Below are positions 7,810 to 16,140 of a DNA stretch of 64,000 nucleotides, piece after piece. The stretch covers positions 62,001 to 126,000 of the forward strand of contig JALCLX010000001.1 in NCBI GenBank assembly GCA_022648165.1, read 5' to 3'. This DNA comes from Ancrocorticia sp. (GTDB taxonomy: Bacteria; Actinomycetota; Actinomycetes; Actinomycetales; Actinomycetaceae). Every line of letters starts with the position of its first letter. The first letter of the stretch is position 1. The position numbers and the translations under genes are program-made. The notes beneath the pieces were generated by a model that searched no databases, was not told the origin of the DNA, and worked only from the letters and a program-made list of their open reading frames with translations.

Positions 7810-10518
7810 TCACTCCGCCTCATTGCTGATAGCAGCGCGGCCGGCCTCCAGCCGCGCTACGGGTACCCGGAACGGCGAGCAGGACACGTAGTCCAAGCCC
7901 ACCTTGTGGAAGAAGTGGATTGACGCCGGATCGCCACCATGTTCGCCACACACGCCGCAGTGAAGATCGGCATTCGTGGAGCGACCACGCTCTACACCCG
8001 CCTGCACAAGCTGGCCAACACCGTGAACGTCTATCGTTTCAAACGGCGAGACTCCGAAGATCGCGTCATCGAAGTATTCGTTGAAGAATGCAGATTCTAC
8101 GTCGTCACGCGAGAAGCCCCAGGTGGTCTGGGTCAAGTCGTTTGTTCCGAAGGAGAAGAAATCGGATTCTTGCGCAATATCGTCCGCCGTGAGGGCGGCA
8201 CGCGGCAGCTCGATCATGTTGCCGATCGGGATACTCAATTCAACACCAGATGCCTCCGAAACTTCGGCCAAGATCACTTCGGCCTCATCGCGGATGATCT
8301 GGAGCTCACGGACAGAACCGATCAACGGCACCATGATCTCGGGCCGCGGATCCTTGCCGGCCTTCTTCAAATCAGCAGCAGCCTCGGCAATTGCGCGAAT
8401 TTGGAGTGCGAAGAGCCCCGGAATCTTCAGGCCCAGGCGCACACCGCGCAGCCCCAGCATCGGGTTCTGCTCATGCGTGGCGCGCACAGCGGCCAGGACC
8501 TTCTTCTCGTGCTCAGTGATTTCCTCGCCGCGTTCTTTCTTGAGCGCCAGTTGCACGGTCATCTCAGTCAGATCAGGCAGGAACTCGTGGAGCGGAGGAT
8601 CGATCAGGCGCACCGTCACGGGCAGGCCGTCCATTGCGGAGAAAATGCCAATGAAATCGGATTTCTGGAGCGGAACCAGCGCTTCGAAGGCATCTTCGCG
8701 TTCCTTATCCGTTTCAGCCAGAATTACCGCTTCGATTAGCTTGCGGCGATCGCCTAGGAACATGTGCTCGGTGCGGCACAGGCCCACGCCTTGAGCGCCG
8801 AAAGCACGCGAACGGATCGCGTCTTCTGGCGTATCCGCATTTGCGCGAACCTCCAGGTGACGCACCTCGTCCGCATGAGTCAGAATGCGGTGAACCGCCG
8901 TAACCAGTTCCTTCGTGTCATCATCTGGGGACGCCGCCAACCCGGCCTCAAGGCCGTGCGTAATGTAGGTCATCACCGGAGAATCGACCACCGGTACTTC
9001 GCCTTCGAATACCTCACCGGTGGTGCCGTCGATGGCGATCACGTCGCCCGCATTAAAGGTGCGATCCTTCGATCTCACGTAAACGGTTCCAGCATTCTCA
9101 TCAACGACAAGATCATCTGCGCCCACCACGCAGCAACGGCCCATACCGCGCGCAACGACGGCCGCATGGGACGTCTTGCCGCCGCGCGCCGTCAGCACAC
9201 CGGAGGCGGCGACCATACCGGCAAGATCATCTGGGTTGGTCTCGCGGCGCACCAGGATCACGGAAGCACCGGCCTGTGTCCGTGCAAGCGCCTGATCGTT
9301 ATTCAGCACGATCTCACCAACAGCAGCACCCGGGGAAGCGGGCATGCCCTTAGAGATCACTACCTTCTGAGCCTTCGGATCGAACTGCGGGAAGAGCAGC
9401 GACGTTAGCTGTTCACCCGTCACACGCGTCACGGCCTCATCGGTGGTGATCAAACGCTCGTCTACCAACTGCGCCGCAACGCGGAAAGCTGCAGCTGGAG
9501 TCCGCTTGCCCACGCGGGTCTGCAACATCCACAGCTTGCCCTGCTGGATCGTGAACTCGATATCGCACAGGTCGCGGTAATGCGTCTCCAAACGGTTCAT
9601 GATGTCACGAAGTTCCTTGTAGGACTTCGGGTCGATCTTTTCGAGATCCGCCAACGAAAGCGTGTTGCGGATGCCTGCTACAACGTCCTCGCCTTGGGCG
9701 TTAATCAGGTAATCACCATAAACGCCGGAATGTCCGGTAGATGGGTCACGAGTGAAGCACACGCCAGTTCCGGACGTCTCTCCCATGTTGCCGAACACCA
9801 TCGTCACGATGTTGACCGCGGTACCCAGGTCGTTCGGGATACGCTCGCGGCGGCGGTAAATCCGGGCACGATCCGTGTTCCACGAACGGAAGACAGCTTC
9901 AATTGCCAGATCCATCTGTTCGCGCGGGTCTTGCGGGAAATCAGCGCCGGTCTGTTCCCTGACGATCGCCTTATATTCGGCCACGAGTTCCTTCAAGTCC
10001 TCCGTGGTCATATCCAGATCGCCCTTGTAACCCTTACGCTCCTGCAGGCCGTGTAGCGCGTTGGAGAACAGGTCGCCATCGATGTCCTGCACCGTTTTGC
10101 CGAACATCTGAATCAGGCGGCGATAGGAATCCCATGCGAAGCGATCGTTTCCGGACTGCTTCGCCAGGCCCTCCACGGACTGGTCATTGAGCCCGATGTT
10201 GAGCACGGTCTCCATCATGCCCGGCATGGAGAATTTTGCGCCAGAACGGACAGATACAAGCAGCGGATCCTCAGCATCCCCCAGCTTCTTGCCCATTTCC
10301 TCTTCAACGGACCGCAGATGGGCGGTCACCTCCACGTCAAGAGTTTCCGGCGTCTTGCCTTCGGCAAGATACGCGCGGCATGCTTCTGTCGTGATCGTAA
10401 ATCCTGACGGTACAGGCAATCCCAGATGAACCATTTCGGCGAGGTTTGCACCTTTACCGCCGAGCAAGTCCTTCATGTCTCGGTTGCCTTCGATAAACGA
10501 ATAGACGTACTTAGTCAT
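7810..10518 (-). CDS. ppdK: Pyruvate, phosphate dikinase
   Basis: Interconverts pyruvate + ATP + Pi and PEP + AMP + PPi; in fermentative actinobacteria it links glycolysis and PEP supply. The 902-residue product has the ATP-grasp N-terminal domain (GGKGANLAEMVHLGLPVPSG, residues 20-39), the phospho-His domain with GGKTSHAAVVARGMG near residue 455, and the PEP/pyruvate TIM barrel (GVGLCRTEHMF; SFGTNDLTQTTWGFSRDD; LHCGVCGEHGGDP). Length matches the family. The frame extends to 10584, but ATG at 10518 follows GGAGGA and starts the conserved MTKYVYSF sequence. It stands alone, with fhs upstream on the same strand but a 230-bp gap containing repeats. No PPDK regulatory protein gene is seen nearby. 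Confidence 0.97.
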   Translation of the reverse strand: MTKYVYSFIEGNRDMKDLLGGKGANLAEMVHLGLPVPSGFTITTEACRAYLAEGKTPETLDVEVTAHLRSVEEEMGKKLGDAEDPLLVSVRSGAKFSMPGMMETVLNIGLNDQSVEGLAKQSGNDRFAWDSYRRLIQMFGKTVQDIDGDLFSNALHGLQERKGYKGDLDMTTEDLKELVAEYKAIVREQTGADFPQDPREQMDLAIEAVFRSWNTDRARIYRRRERIPNDLGTAVNIVTMVFGNMGETSGTGVCFTRDPSTGHSGVYGDYLINAQGEDVVAGIRNTLSLADLEKIDPKSYKELRDIMNRLETHYRDLCDIEFTIQQGKLWMLQTRVGKRTPAAAFRVAAQLVDERLITTDEAVTRVTGEQLTSLLFPQFDPKAQKVVISKGMPASPGAAVGEIVLNNDQALARTQAGASVILVRRETNPDDLAGMVAASGVLTARGGKTSHAAVVARGMGRCCVVGADDLVVDENAGTVYVRSKDRTFNAGDVIAIDGTTGEVFEGEVPVVDSPVMTYITHGLEAGLAASPDDDTKELVTAVHRILTHADEVRHLEVRANADTPEDAIRSRAFGAQGVGLCRTEHMFLGDRRKLIEAVILAETDKEREDAFEALVPLQKSDFIGIFSAMDGLPVTVRLIDPPLHEFLPDLTEMTVQLALKKERGEEITEHEKKVLAAVRATHEQNPMLGLRGVRLGLKIPGLFALQIRAIAEAAADLKKAGKDPRPEIMVPLIGSVRELQIIRDEAEVILAEVSEASGVELSIPIGNMIELPRAALTADDIAQESDFFSFGTNDLTQTTWGFSRDDVESAFFNEYFDDAIFGVSPFETIDVHGVGQLVQAGVERGRSTNADLHCGVCGEHGGDPASIHFFHKVGLDYVSCSPFRVPVARLEAGRAAISNEAE

Positions 10519-10695
10519 TGAGCGTCCTCCATCGGAGCGGCCTAGTTCCTTCCGCGGTCTGCGGACCACCTCTAAGGCTAACATCTGACCTTAGTCCCGG
10601 TGTGAGGTATCCAAGGCAATCTGCAAATTCCCAAGTAGATCACACGTTTGCCCTCCGTGGGCGTGCCTTTCGCAGCCTCATTGGGCCAAGAGTCC

Positions 10696-10765
10696 CTGAG
10701 CGGCACTCAGTGCATTCCATCCTGAGCCGCACTCACCATCCTGAGCCCCGCTCAGTGCATTCCAG
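10696..10765. repeat. Degenerate tandem repeat over the 3' end of fhs
   Basis: Three imperfect copies of a 19-26 bp unit, CCTGAGCSGCRCTCA followed in two of them by GTGCATTCCA. The copy nearest the gene contains the fhs stop codon and last codons (minus-strand GGAATGCACTGAG), and this stretch recurs downstream. The unit is itself a short inverted repeat (CTGAGC/GCTCAG), so it could also act as a weak terminator. Confidence 0.7.
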
Positions 10766-12458
10766 TGATCACACCCTCGGAATCCACGCTGATATCTACG
10801 GCAGCAGGGTGACGTGGCAGGCCCGGCATCGTCATAATCGATCCTGCGACCAGCACAACGAATCCAGCGCCCGCAGAAAGCCTCACTTCCCGGATCGGCA
10901 CATCGAATCCCGACGGCGCCCCCAACTGATTTGCGTCCGTAGAAAACGAGTACTGCGTTTTCGCGATACACACCGGTGCACTGCCCCAGCCTGCCGCTTC
11001 GAGCCGTTGCAACTCTCGGAGTGCCGCTGCGGAGAACACGGCCCGTTCGCCACCGTAGACGCGCTGAACTACAGCATTCGCCTTTTCTTCGAGCGAAAGC
11101 CCTCCATCATATGCATAGCTCGTACGGCTGGGCTCACTCAAACCAGCCACAACCGCATGCGCCAGTTTGATCGCTCCGGCGCCGCCATCGGCAAAATGGG
11201 AGCTCGTCGCCACAGCCACGCCCAAACCCCTCATCGCCTCCGCCACGGCGCGAATTTCTTCATCCGTATCGGCAGCGAATTGGTTGATTGCCACAATGAC
11301 ATGCTGGCCGAATACCTCCTGCAGATTGCGCACGTGCCGCAGAAGATTTGGCATACCGGCCCGCACCCGCTCCACGTCAGGAACCTCGAGATCCGCGAGC
11401 GCAACACCTCCGTGATACTTCAGCGCGCGGACGGTTGCCACCACAACCGTCAAATCGGGCGCGATGCCCGCCTGGCGGCCCATCACGTCAAAAAACTTCT
11501 CAGCGCCCAGATCCGCTCCAAAACCCGCTTCTGTGATCGCGATATCGCCAAGGCTGCGCGCCGCTTGCGTAGCAATCACAGAATTGCAGCCATGAGCGAT
11601 ATTCGCAAACGGTCCGCCGTGAACAAAAGCCGGCGTTCCCTCCAATGTCTGCACAAGATTGGGGGCAAGAGCGTCACGCAGTATCGCCGTCATCGCACCG
11701 GCCGCGCCCAGATCGTTAGCCGTGACGGCGGCGCCGTCGTACGTATTTCCAACGACGATTGCGCCAAGTCTGCGCTTGAGATCACTGAGCGACGTCGCCA
11801 TACAAAATGTGGCCATCACTTGGCTGGCAGCGGTGATGGCGAAACCCGTCTCCCGCGGAACACCGCCAGTACGGCCGCCTAGCCCAGTGACAATCGCCCG
11901 CAACGCCCTGTCGTTGACATCCAGTGCACGCCGAATCGATACTGTCCGCGGATCCAATGGGACGGTGCCGAAATGCAGTGCGTTATCTACCATCGCGGCA
12001 AGCAGATTATTAGCTTCAGCAATCGCAGCGAAATCGCCGGTGAAATGAAGGTTTATCTGGTCGGCAGGAGTGAGCGCCGCCCGTCCTCCTCCCGTTGCTC
12101 CGCCCTTCATGCCGAACACCGGGCCCATCGAAGGCTCCCGGAGTGCAAGAACCGCGTTGTATCCCAACCGCCGCAGGCCATCGGCCAAGCCGATTGACGT
12201 GGTGGTCTTTCCCTCGCCGGCAGGTGTTGGTGAAATCGCGGTCACCAACACCAGCTTGGCCCCCTGTTTGGGCGCAAGATCGGCAAGATAATCCAGATCG
12301 ATCTTCGCCTTATCGTGTCCATACCGCAGGACGTAACGATCAGGGATGCCTAGTTTCTCAGCTACCTGCGCGATCGGTTGTTCGGCCCGCGGTGCGATCG
12401 GTGCTGCCGAAGTGGAAGGAATGGGAGAATTTGACGCTGCATTTCGTGTTTGGCTCAC
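10752..12458 (-). CDS. fhs: Formate-tetrahydrofolate ligase
   Basis: Makes 10-formyl-THF from formate, THF and ATP, feeding one-carbon metabolism. The 568-residue protein has the nucleotide loop PTPAGEGKTT (77-86), the family signature FGMKGGATGGG and YGHDKAKI near the N-terminus, and the conserved end GSIMTMPGLPRHPAA. Length is normal. The start is taken as GTG at 12458; no strong ribosome site is visible, and the first 25 residues are low-complexity, so a slightly later start is possible. The gene is divergent from the ROK regulator across a 108-bp gap. Its 3' end is repeated in tandem downstream. Confidence 0.96.
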   Translation of the reverse strand: MSQTRNAASNSPIPSTSAAPIAPRAEQPIAQVAEKLGIPDRYVLRYGHDKAKIDLDYLADLAPKQGAKLVLVTAISPTPAGEGKTTTSIGLADGLRRLGYNAVLALREPSMGPVFGMKGGATGGGRAALTPADQINLHFTGDFAAIAEANNLLAAMVDNALHFGTVPLDPRTVSIRRALDVNDRALRAIVTGLGGRTGGVPRETGFAITAASQVMATFCMATSLSDLKRRLGAIVVGNTYDGAAVTANDLGAAGAMTAILRDALAPNLVQTLEGTPAFVHGGPFANIAHGCNSVIATQAARSLGDIAITEAGFGADLGAEKFFDVMGRQAGIAPDLTVVVATVRALKYHGGVALADLEVPDVERVRAGMPNLLRHVRNLQEVFGQHVIVAINQFAADTDEEIRAVAEAMRGLGVAVATSSHFADGGAGAIKLAHAVVAGLSEPSRTSYAYDGGLSLEEKANAVVQRVYGGERAVFSAAALRELQRLEAAGWGSAPVCIAKTQYSFSTDANQLGAPSGFDVPIREVRLSAGAGFVVLVAGSIMTMPGLPRHPAAVDISVDSEGVITGMH

Positions 12459-12566
12459 CGCACTATGCTATCCGCAGATCCGGGCGTGCGCAGAACTGAG
12501 CTATCCGCAAAGCCGGCTGCCCCTCATCTGCGGAAGCACGCGCCACAATAGATTAGGATTCCCAGT

Positions 12567-13787
12567 ATGGCGGTCTTCGCGAATCGAACCTCAGGTTCAC
12601 AATCCTCTTTGCGTGAGGCAAATCTTGCACGCATCGTAGAGGAGATTACGCGTTTTGGCGGCCTCACGCAGGTAGAGATCGCATCAGCCGCCGGGCTTTC
12701 AACGGCAACCATATCAAATCTTGTCCGGGAACTTTCGGATCGCGGACTCGTCGAAACGCGAAAGGTAGTCCGGAACGGGCGGCGCGCATTTCTTGTGACA
12801 CTCGTACGTCAAACGGGTATCGGTATCGGAATGCATATCGGCCAACGCAGCCTCCGGATCGTCGTCGGCGATTTTACTCATAAGGTGCTTTTGGCTAAAC
12901 ACCTCCCGCTCCCAGAGATGCACAAGCCAGATACCACGATGCAACGCGGCGTCGAGTTGATCTACGAGATGCTGGATTCTCTTGGAACAGACATCTCCGA
13001 GGTTGTCGGCTTAACCGCCGCCGTCTCCGCTCCGATCGGGCTGGAGACGTCCCAGATTGCCGTGCCCGGTATCTTACCCGGATGGGATGACGTGGATATA
13101 AAGGGCAAACTGTCCGAGTCTCTCAATCTCGAAGTCCATGTTGAGAACGATGCCAACATGGCGGCACTTGCGGAATTTCGCGACGGTGCCGCAAGCGGCA
13201 TTGAGAATTTCGTATACGTATGGGCGGATTACGAAATCGGCGGCGCCATCGTCTCGCGCGGCGAACTGGTGCGCGGCGTCACTGGACTCGCAGGCGAACT
13301 CGGGCATTTTCAGGTAGACCCGTTGGGCATGATCTGCAAATGCGGAAATCGCGGGTGTCTCGATACCGTGGTTGGCGCACCACGGCTGGTCTCGCTGCTC
13401 TCCATCACGCACGGGGACATGACGTTCCAGGATTTGGTTGACAATGCTGCCGGCGGAGATCCAGGATGTATGCGCGTAATATCCGAGGCGGCTGTACGCA
13501 TCGGCCAAGCCGCCGCAAATCTATGCATTAGTACAGACCCGGAAGTGTTGGTTGTTGGTGGCCTTCTGACTAATACTGGTGATGTGTTTCTCACCCCATT
13601 CCGAGAGACACTACACAGGCTAATCTTCCCGAATGCACTCGACCCGATCGACGTCATCCCGGGAACGCTGGGCAAGGATGCACCAGCTATTGGAGCGATG
13701 ATCAGAAGCCTCGATGCGGCAGTACCTGCTCCAACGGCCGGCAGCTCGCAACGAAGCGACGCAGGAAGAGGTGACGGCGGCGCATGA
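12567..13787 (+). CDS. ROK-family (NagC/XylR-like) transcription regulator
   Basis: 406-residue sugar-sensing repressor. N-terminal winged helix: ITRFGGLTQVEIASAAGLST (28-47) then ATISNLVRELSDRGLVET. The ROK domain follows with NDANMAALAEF, GGAIVSRGELVRGVTGLAGE, and the zinc motif ICKCGNRGCLD (canonical CxCGxxGCxE, with Asp in place of Glu), preceded by the GELGH metal His. The stop overlaps the next gene, an ABC ATPase, by 4 bp (ATGA), so the two are coupled. The effector is unknown; the neighbouring sugar transporter is a plausible target. It is divergent from fhs. Confidence 0.9.
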   Translation: MAVFANRTSGSQSSLREANLARIVEEITRFGGLTQVEIASAAGLSTATISNLVRELSDRGLVETRKVVRNGRRAFLVTLVRQTGIGIGMHIGQRSLRIVVGDFTHKVLLAKHLPLPEMHKPDTTMQRGVELIYEMLDSLGTDISEVVGLTAAVSAPIGLETSQIAVPGILPGWDDVDIKGKLSESLNLEVHVENDANMAALAEFRDGAASGIENFVYVWADYEIGGAIVSRGELVRGVTGLAGELGHFQVDPLGMICKCGNRGCLDTVVGAPRLVSLLSITHGDMTFQDLVDNAAGGDPGCMRVISEAAVRIGQAAANLCISTDPEVLVVGGLLTNTGDVFLTPFRETLHRLIFPNALDPIDVIPGTLGKDAPAIGAMIRSLDAAVPAPTAGSSQRSDAGRGDGGA

Positions 13788-14659
13788 CACATACCGAAGC
13801 CCGAACACTCACGCATCGTGAACCGCTAATGCGCGTGCGCGAAGTCTCGAAGAGTTTTGGGAAGCGGGAAGTCCTTTCACATGTCAATGTTGACATCTTC
13901 CCTCACGAGATCTTGGCGATCGTTGGGGATAATGGCGCGGGGAAATCAACGCTTGCAAAGATCATCTCCGGCTTCTACGTGCCAAGCGCTGGCACACTTC
14001 ACTGGCATGGCAACAACCTGACGCTTTCCTCCATCGGTGAGGCACAAAATCTCGGAATCATGTCCCTTTTCCAGGACCCTGCCACATGCGAGAACCTGGA
14101 CGTCACATCGAACATCTTTTTAGGACAAGAAATCGTAAAGAACCGCATCGTATTAGACAAGGCCTCGATGCGGCAGACGGCAGGACAGGTATTGGCATCG
14201 CTCATGTCACCGCTCAGTCCAGACCAACGCGTGGAAGGCCTCTCGAATGGGCAACGGCAAACAGTGCTGCTCGCACGTGCGATGTTAGGAGATCCGGAAC
14301 TCATCGTCCTCGATGAACCGACCGCTTCACTCTCCGTCACACAAACCGCCGAAGTACTGGACCGGACTCTCAAGCTGCGCTCGCTTGGCATCTCCGTGAT
14401 ATTCATATCGCACAACTTGCCCGATATTTTCGCAATCTCCGATCGCATCATGGTTTTGCGGCACGGCAAAGTGAGCGGCATTCACGCCGTATCGGAAACC
14501 AGCTATGAGGAAATCATTGCCGAAATCGCAGGCGCCGCAACGGCTGGCAAGATTGTCAGAGAATCGGCGCTACGGTCTATGCAGCTAGAATCAGGCCGCG
14601 GAGGCCGCCGTACGTTAAGCAGGATCCGCCGCCCACGAACCCCGAAAGTTCAAGAATGA
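13784..14659 (+). CDS. Single-domain sugar ABC transporter ATP-binding protein (FrcA-like)
   Basis: 291-residue ATPase with Walker A GDNGAGKST (about 46-54), Q-loop region SLFQDPATCENL, signature LSNGQRQTVLLARAM, Walker B LIVLDEPTASLS and H-loop IFISHNLPDI. It resembles the one-domain ATPases of fructose/ribose importers of the FrcA type. There is no binding protein or permease in this small operon, so its partners must be encoded elsewhere or it has lost them. The start is preceded by AGGAAGAGGTG and overlaps the ROK stop; the stop overlaps the next small gene (ATGA). The C-terminal 45 residues are basic and unlike the usual family end. Confidence 0.88.
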   Translation: MTHTEARTLTHREPLMRVREVSKSFGKREVLSHVNVDIFPHEILAIVGDNGAGKSTLAKIISGFYVPSAGTLHWHGNNLTLSSIGEAQNLGIMSLFQDPATCENLDVTSNIFLGQEIVKNRIVLDKASMRQTAGQVLASLMSPLSPDQRVEGLSNGQRQTVLLARAMLGDPELIVLDEPTASLSVTQTAEVLDRTLKLRSLGISVIFISHNLPDIFAISDRIMVLRHGKVSGIHAVSETSYEEIIAEIAGAATAGKIVRESALRSMQLESGRGGRRTLSRIRRPRTPKVQE

Positions 14660-14925
14660 GTTCACATAAAAGAGGCTATATTCTGGCCGCGTTCGTAGCA
14701 GCAGCGGGCGTCTACGAAATCTATGACGCCATGCGCTCACTTGCTTCCCATGCAAGCGGATCCAACACCTGGTACGTGGTTTATCTGGTGCTTGGAATCA
14801 TTACGATCGCGCTCGCTGCTTATCTTTTCCTGAGTGAGCGCAGAAGCCAAAGCCGGGATCACCGCAGCGCATCAGACGGTGAACCTGATGACCGTGACGG
14901 ACCACAAAGCGGCGTGGCATCGTAG
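14656..14925 (+). CDS. Small two-helix membrane protein of unknown function
   Basis: An 89-residue protein not recognised by family. It has two likely membrane segments, roughly 7-23 (YILAAFVAAAGVYEIYD) and 39-62 (TWYVVYLVLGIITIALAAYL), and a hydrophilic acidic/basic tail. The ATG overlaps the ABC ATPase stop by 4 bp, so it is probably translated with the ROK-ATPase operon. The gene is followed directly by degenerate tandem repeats. Function cannot be inferred; a transporter accessory role is speculative. Confidence 0.6.
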   Translation: MSSHKRGYILAAFVAAAGVYEIYDAMRSLASHASGSNTWYVVYLVLGIITIALAAYLFLSERRSQSRDHRSASDGEPDDRDGPQSGVAS

Positions 14926-14930
14926 CAATC

Positions 14931-15023
14931 GCGGATTATCTATCTCGTAGCGGCATATCCACTCGTAGCGGATTATATACCCCGCGGCGGATCACCTACC
15001 CGTAGGCAGATCACCTACCCGTA
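14931..15023. repeat. Five degenerate 18-19 bp tandem copies
   Basis: Units such as GCGGATTATCTATCTCGTA and GCGGATCACCTACCCGTA begin 6 bp after the stop of the small membrane gene and run for five copies. A second set, CGCAACAACCCCRCTTAGG in about three copies, follows at 15042-15100. No coding potential is seen. Confidence 0.8.
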
Positions 15024-15129
15024 GGCGCCGTGGTCAGCTCACGCACAACAACCCGACCCGCACGCAACAACCCCGCTTAGGCGCAACAACCCCACTTAGG
15101 TGCCCTCGATATCCCTTGATCAAGCACTT

Positions 15130-15415
15130 CCCGGCAAACTCGTTGCACCACAGCAGACCTGTTCCACCACAGTGGACTTGTTACGCTCCAGTAGACCTGC
15201 AGGCGCGGCGCGGGCAGACTTGTTGTGCCAGCGTGGACTTGTTACGGCCGAAACGCAGAGATAATCCACCTCCGAGGGGACGCGCTACGCCCCAGCGGAC
15301 TTGTTACACGACAGCGTCGTCGTATCACACGCACGGGTGGACTTGTTACGCGAGAGCAGACCTGCAGACGGCGCACGGGCAGACTTGCCACGCCCCAGTG
15401 AACTTGCGACGCGAA
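15130..15415. repeat. Cluster of the dispersed GTGGACTTGTTACGC motif
   Basis: About ten same-orientation copies and variants of a 15-mer (for example at 15172, 15233, 15337 as GTGGACTTGTTACG; AGCGGACTTGTTACAC near 15294; GGGCAGACTTGTTGTGCC near 15212; CAGCAGACCTG at 15151). Spacing is irregular. The same motif occurs near 20474, 20615, 20678 and 46747, always between genes. Open frames across this stretch are repeat artefacts. Confidence 0.8.
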
Positions 15416-15424
15416 GACGTCGTC

Positions 15425-15512
15425 GAAACGCCCGCCCATAACCACCGAAACGCCCGCCCATAACCACCAAAACGCCCGCCCATAACCACCAAAACGCCCG
15501 CCCATAACCACC
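15425..15512. repeat. Four tandem copies of a 22-bp unit
   Basis: Four head-to-tail copies of RAAACGCCCGCCCATAACCACC, differing only at the first base. There are no spacers, so this is not a CRISPR array. It follows a GACGTCGTC motif at 15416. Confidence 0.92.
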
Positions 15513-15654
15513 GGAAACCACCATGTGGGCGGCGGGCAGCTGGTACATAAACCACAACTGCCCATTCACACCTGCCCATAACAAACCCTGCCCCCCGACA
15601 CAACATAGCCCCACCAGACGCAAGGGACTCCATGAGAACGTCGAATCCCACCCG

Positions 15655-15920
15655 AATACTTTCTGTAGCTGGAACCAGGTATCGATTCGCGCGCGCACTT
15701 TTGCTAGCCCAGCCCGGACGTGTCCTTCTTCAAGCTGACACTAGGTGCAGGTGGTCGAATACCTTTTCTAGCTGAAACTGGACATAGGTGGCACCGAATA
15801 CTGCGCAAACACCACTCCAGACTAGAAAAAGCACACCAGCAAAAAACACCGCACGACGGCGCCGCCGAACGCACCTGCGTAGGTTCGCCTAGTGGTAGTC
15901 CGACTAGAAAAAGCACCCCG
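15655..15920. repeat. Inverted-end CTTTTTCTAG elements, complete copy at 15762-15832
   Basis: The stretch 15762-15832 begins with CCTTTTCTAGCTGAAACTGG and ends with CAGACTAGAAAAAGC, giving inverted ends. It aligns along most of its length with 46862-46933. Partial copies of the left half occur near 15660, 15702 and 15724, and of the right half near 15905 (CTAGAAAAAGC). The rest of the 14926-16140 gap shows only these repeats and, at its end, the promoter region of the sugar-binding lipoprotein gene. Confidence 0.75.
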
Positions 15921-16140
15921 GTAGGGGGTGCGGCGATCCAAAACGATCAGCCTACACCACAACACTAGATTGAATTCGTAAATCGATCGCAACTGGATAA
16001 CAGATCGACAATAGAGTTGATCTTATGAACTCAATAGTGCATGATAATTGCAAGCACATGATGGCAACATCGGCCGCTTGCTCGCGTCTGCTCAACGGTG
16101 TCGCAGGCGCGGGTCACTTTCGACGAGGAAAGGAAAAACC

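Noticed and set aside
10518-11882. 454-codon plus-strand open frame
   Set aside because: Antisense to fhs and the ppdK leader; Arg/His-rich shadow of a GC-biased gene.
15425-15512. Possible CRISPR array
   Set aside because: The 22-bp units are directly adjacent with no unique spacers, and no cas genes are present.
15116-15698. Open frames on both strands in the repeat mosaic
   Set aside because: Low-complexity translations made of repeated Arg/Thr/Cys stretches, no ribosome sites, and they overlap tandem repeats.
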